13,294 nt of DNA from Myxococcales bacterium (lineage in GTDB: Bacteria; Myxococcota; Myxococcia; Myxococcales; Anaeromyxobacteraceae). The stretch is from positions 1 to 13,294 of the forward strand of contig JAJXSQ010000026.1 in the NCBI GenBank assembly GCA_021784495.1. The letters run 5' to 3'. Shown here one piece after another: positions 12,764 to 13,294 of this stretch (position 1 is its first letter; each line of letters starts with the position of its first letter). The position numbers and the translations under genes are program-made. The notes beneath the pieces were generated by a model. The model was not told where the DNA came from. It saw only the letters and a list, made by a program, of their open reading frames with translations, and did no database searches.

Positions 12764-13294
12764 CGGACGCTCCCGGCCTGGCCGCGCGCCAGCTTCCGGC
12801 GCAGCTCGACGTCCTCGGCGCTCTCCTCGAGGAAGGTGTCGAAGGCGGGCCCGTCACCGGGGCGCGAGGGGCTGGCGGGACCGCGGAGGCGGGCGATCAG
12901 GCTCGCGACCCTGCCGCCGGCGGGCGGCGCGGCCTCCGGCTCGGCGGCCAGGTCGGCGGCCAGGTCGGGGGCCGCGCCGAGGGGAGTCGTCCGGGAGGCC
13001 GCCGGCCGCGTCGCGAGCAGCGCGATCCCACCCTCGGAGGCGCCGAGGATCAGGAGCTCCTCGCCGAGGCGGGCGACGACGAGGGCGCGCCGGGGCCCGA
13101 GGGAGGTGGTCTCGAGCACCGTGACCAGGCGCGCGACGCTCCGCCGCCGCCGGAGGACGAAGGCGGTGGCCGCCGCCAGGACCAGGAGCGCGAGCGCGGG
13201 GAGGACGGCCGCCGGCGGTCCGGCGAGCGCGGGGAGGGCGAGCGGGGCCGGGGGCGTCGCGGGGGCGGTCGGGGCCGCGCCCGGGGCGGCGGGC
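12760..13294 (-). CDS. fliO: Flagellar export accessory protein FliO (5' end outside window)
   Basis: FliO is a membrane protein that helps FliP assemble into its ring. The frame is open to the right edge, so the start is not visible. About 177 residues can be read: a Pro/Ala-rich segment, one membrane helix (around AAVLPALALLVLAAATAFVL) followed at once by four arginines, then the small conserved FliO domain (VLETTSLGPRRALVVARLGE, then ELLILGASEGGIALL). The cytoplasmic tail is acidic to basic and low in complexity, ending in LRRKLARGQAGSVR. An internal GTG at 13119 lies within the conserved domain and is not the start, because it would remove the membrane anchor. The stop overlaps the fliP GTG. 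Position directly before fliP confirms the call. Confidence 0.9.
   Translation of the reverse strand, partial: PAAPGAAPTAPATPPAPLALPALAGPPAAVLPALALLVLAAATAFVLRRRRSVARLVTVLETTSLGPRRALVVARLGEELLILGASEGGIALLATRPAASRTTPLGAAPDLAADLAAEPEAAPPAGGRVASLIARLRGPASPSRPGDGPAFDTFLEESAEDVELRRKLARGQAGSVR

Noticed and set aside
12760..13119. Internal GTG at 13119 as the fliO start.
   Set aside because: The frame stays open upstream and contains the membrane helix and the poly-Arg anchor expected in FliO; the GTG lies inside the conserved domain.
1..13294. Search for a non-flagellar or new system, mobile element, CRISPR array, tRNA or toxin-antitoxin pair.
   Set aside because: Every coding stretch fits a flagellar family, gaps are tiny apart from one 152-base region, and there are no transposase motifs, spaced direct repeats or tRNA-like cloverleaf sequences.

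Overview
The window is one flagellar gene cluster from a very GC-rich bacterium. Fifteen of its sixteen genes lie on the minus strand. The very high GC content, near-exclusive use of G/C-ending codons and several GTG starts fit this. So do paired flhF/flhG genes, sigma-54-type promoter sites and an flgF-flgG-flgA-flgH-flgI-flgJ order. Together these suggest a Gram-negative (the L- and P-ring genes require an outer membrane) of the deltaproteobacterial/Myxococcota type, for example an Anaeromyxobacter-like lineage. That assignment is inference from style and gene order, not from a marker gene.

Reading along the minus strand from the right edge, the first block (13294-7915) encodes the flagellar type III export gate: fliO (5' end outside the window), fliP, fliQ, fliR, flhB and flhA. 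These genes overlap by 4 bases (fliO/fliP GTGA, fliP/fliQ ATGA) or sit 2-3 bases apart, as in a single operon. After a 43-base gap come flhF, flhG and fliA (7871-5109). They encode the SRP-type GTPase and MinD-type ATPase that set flagellar site and number, and the flagellar sigma factor sigma-28. The gap carries a good sigma-54 site, so flhF-flhG-fliA can probably be transcribed separately from the export gate.

A small plus-strand gene (4678-5112) encodes a FliJ-like coiled-coil export protein. It is convergent with fliA, and the two stop codons interlock in a shared CTAG. It is divergent from flgF across a 152-base intergenic region, the only sizeable non-coding stretch. That region holds a near-perfect sigma-54 promoter for the flg operon and a perfect 14-bp palindrome.

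The last block (4525-1) is the rod and ring operon: flgF and flgG (proximal and distal rod), flgA (P-ring chaperone), flgH (L-ring lipoprotein), flgI (P-ring) and flgJ. The flgJ gene runs off the left edge. It joins a rod-binding domain to an M23 (lysostaphin-type) peptidase domain with its visible zinc-binding residues intact, rather than the glucosaminidase domain of enteric FlgJ.

The implied regulatory logic is a hierarchy in which RpoN and an enhancer-binding activator switch on both the rod/ring operon and the flhF-flhG-fliA unit, and the resulting sigma-28 then drives late genes elsewhere. I saw no mobile element, tRNA/rRNA, CRISPR array or gene foreign to the flagellum. The window is mainly a well-ordered known system; its less ordinary points are the FlgJ-M23 architecture, the promoter layout and the isolated fliJ.
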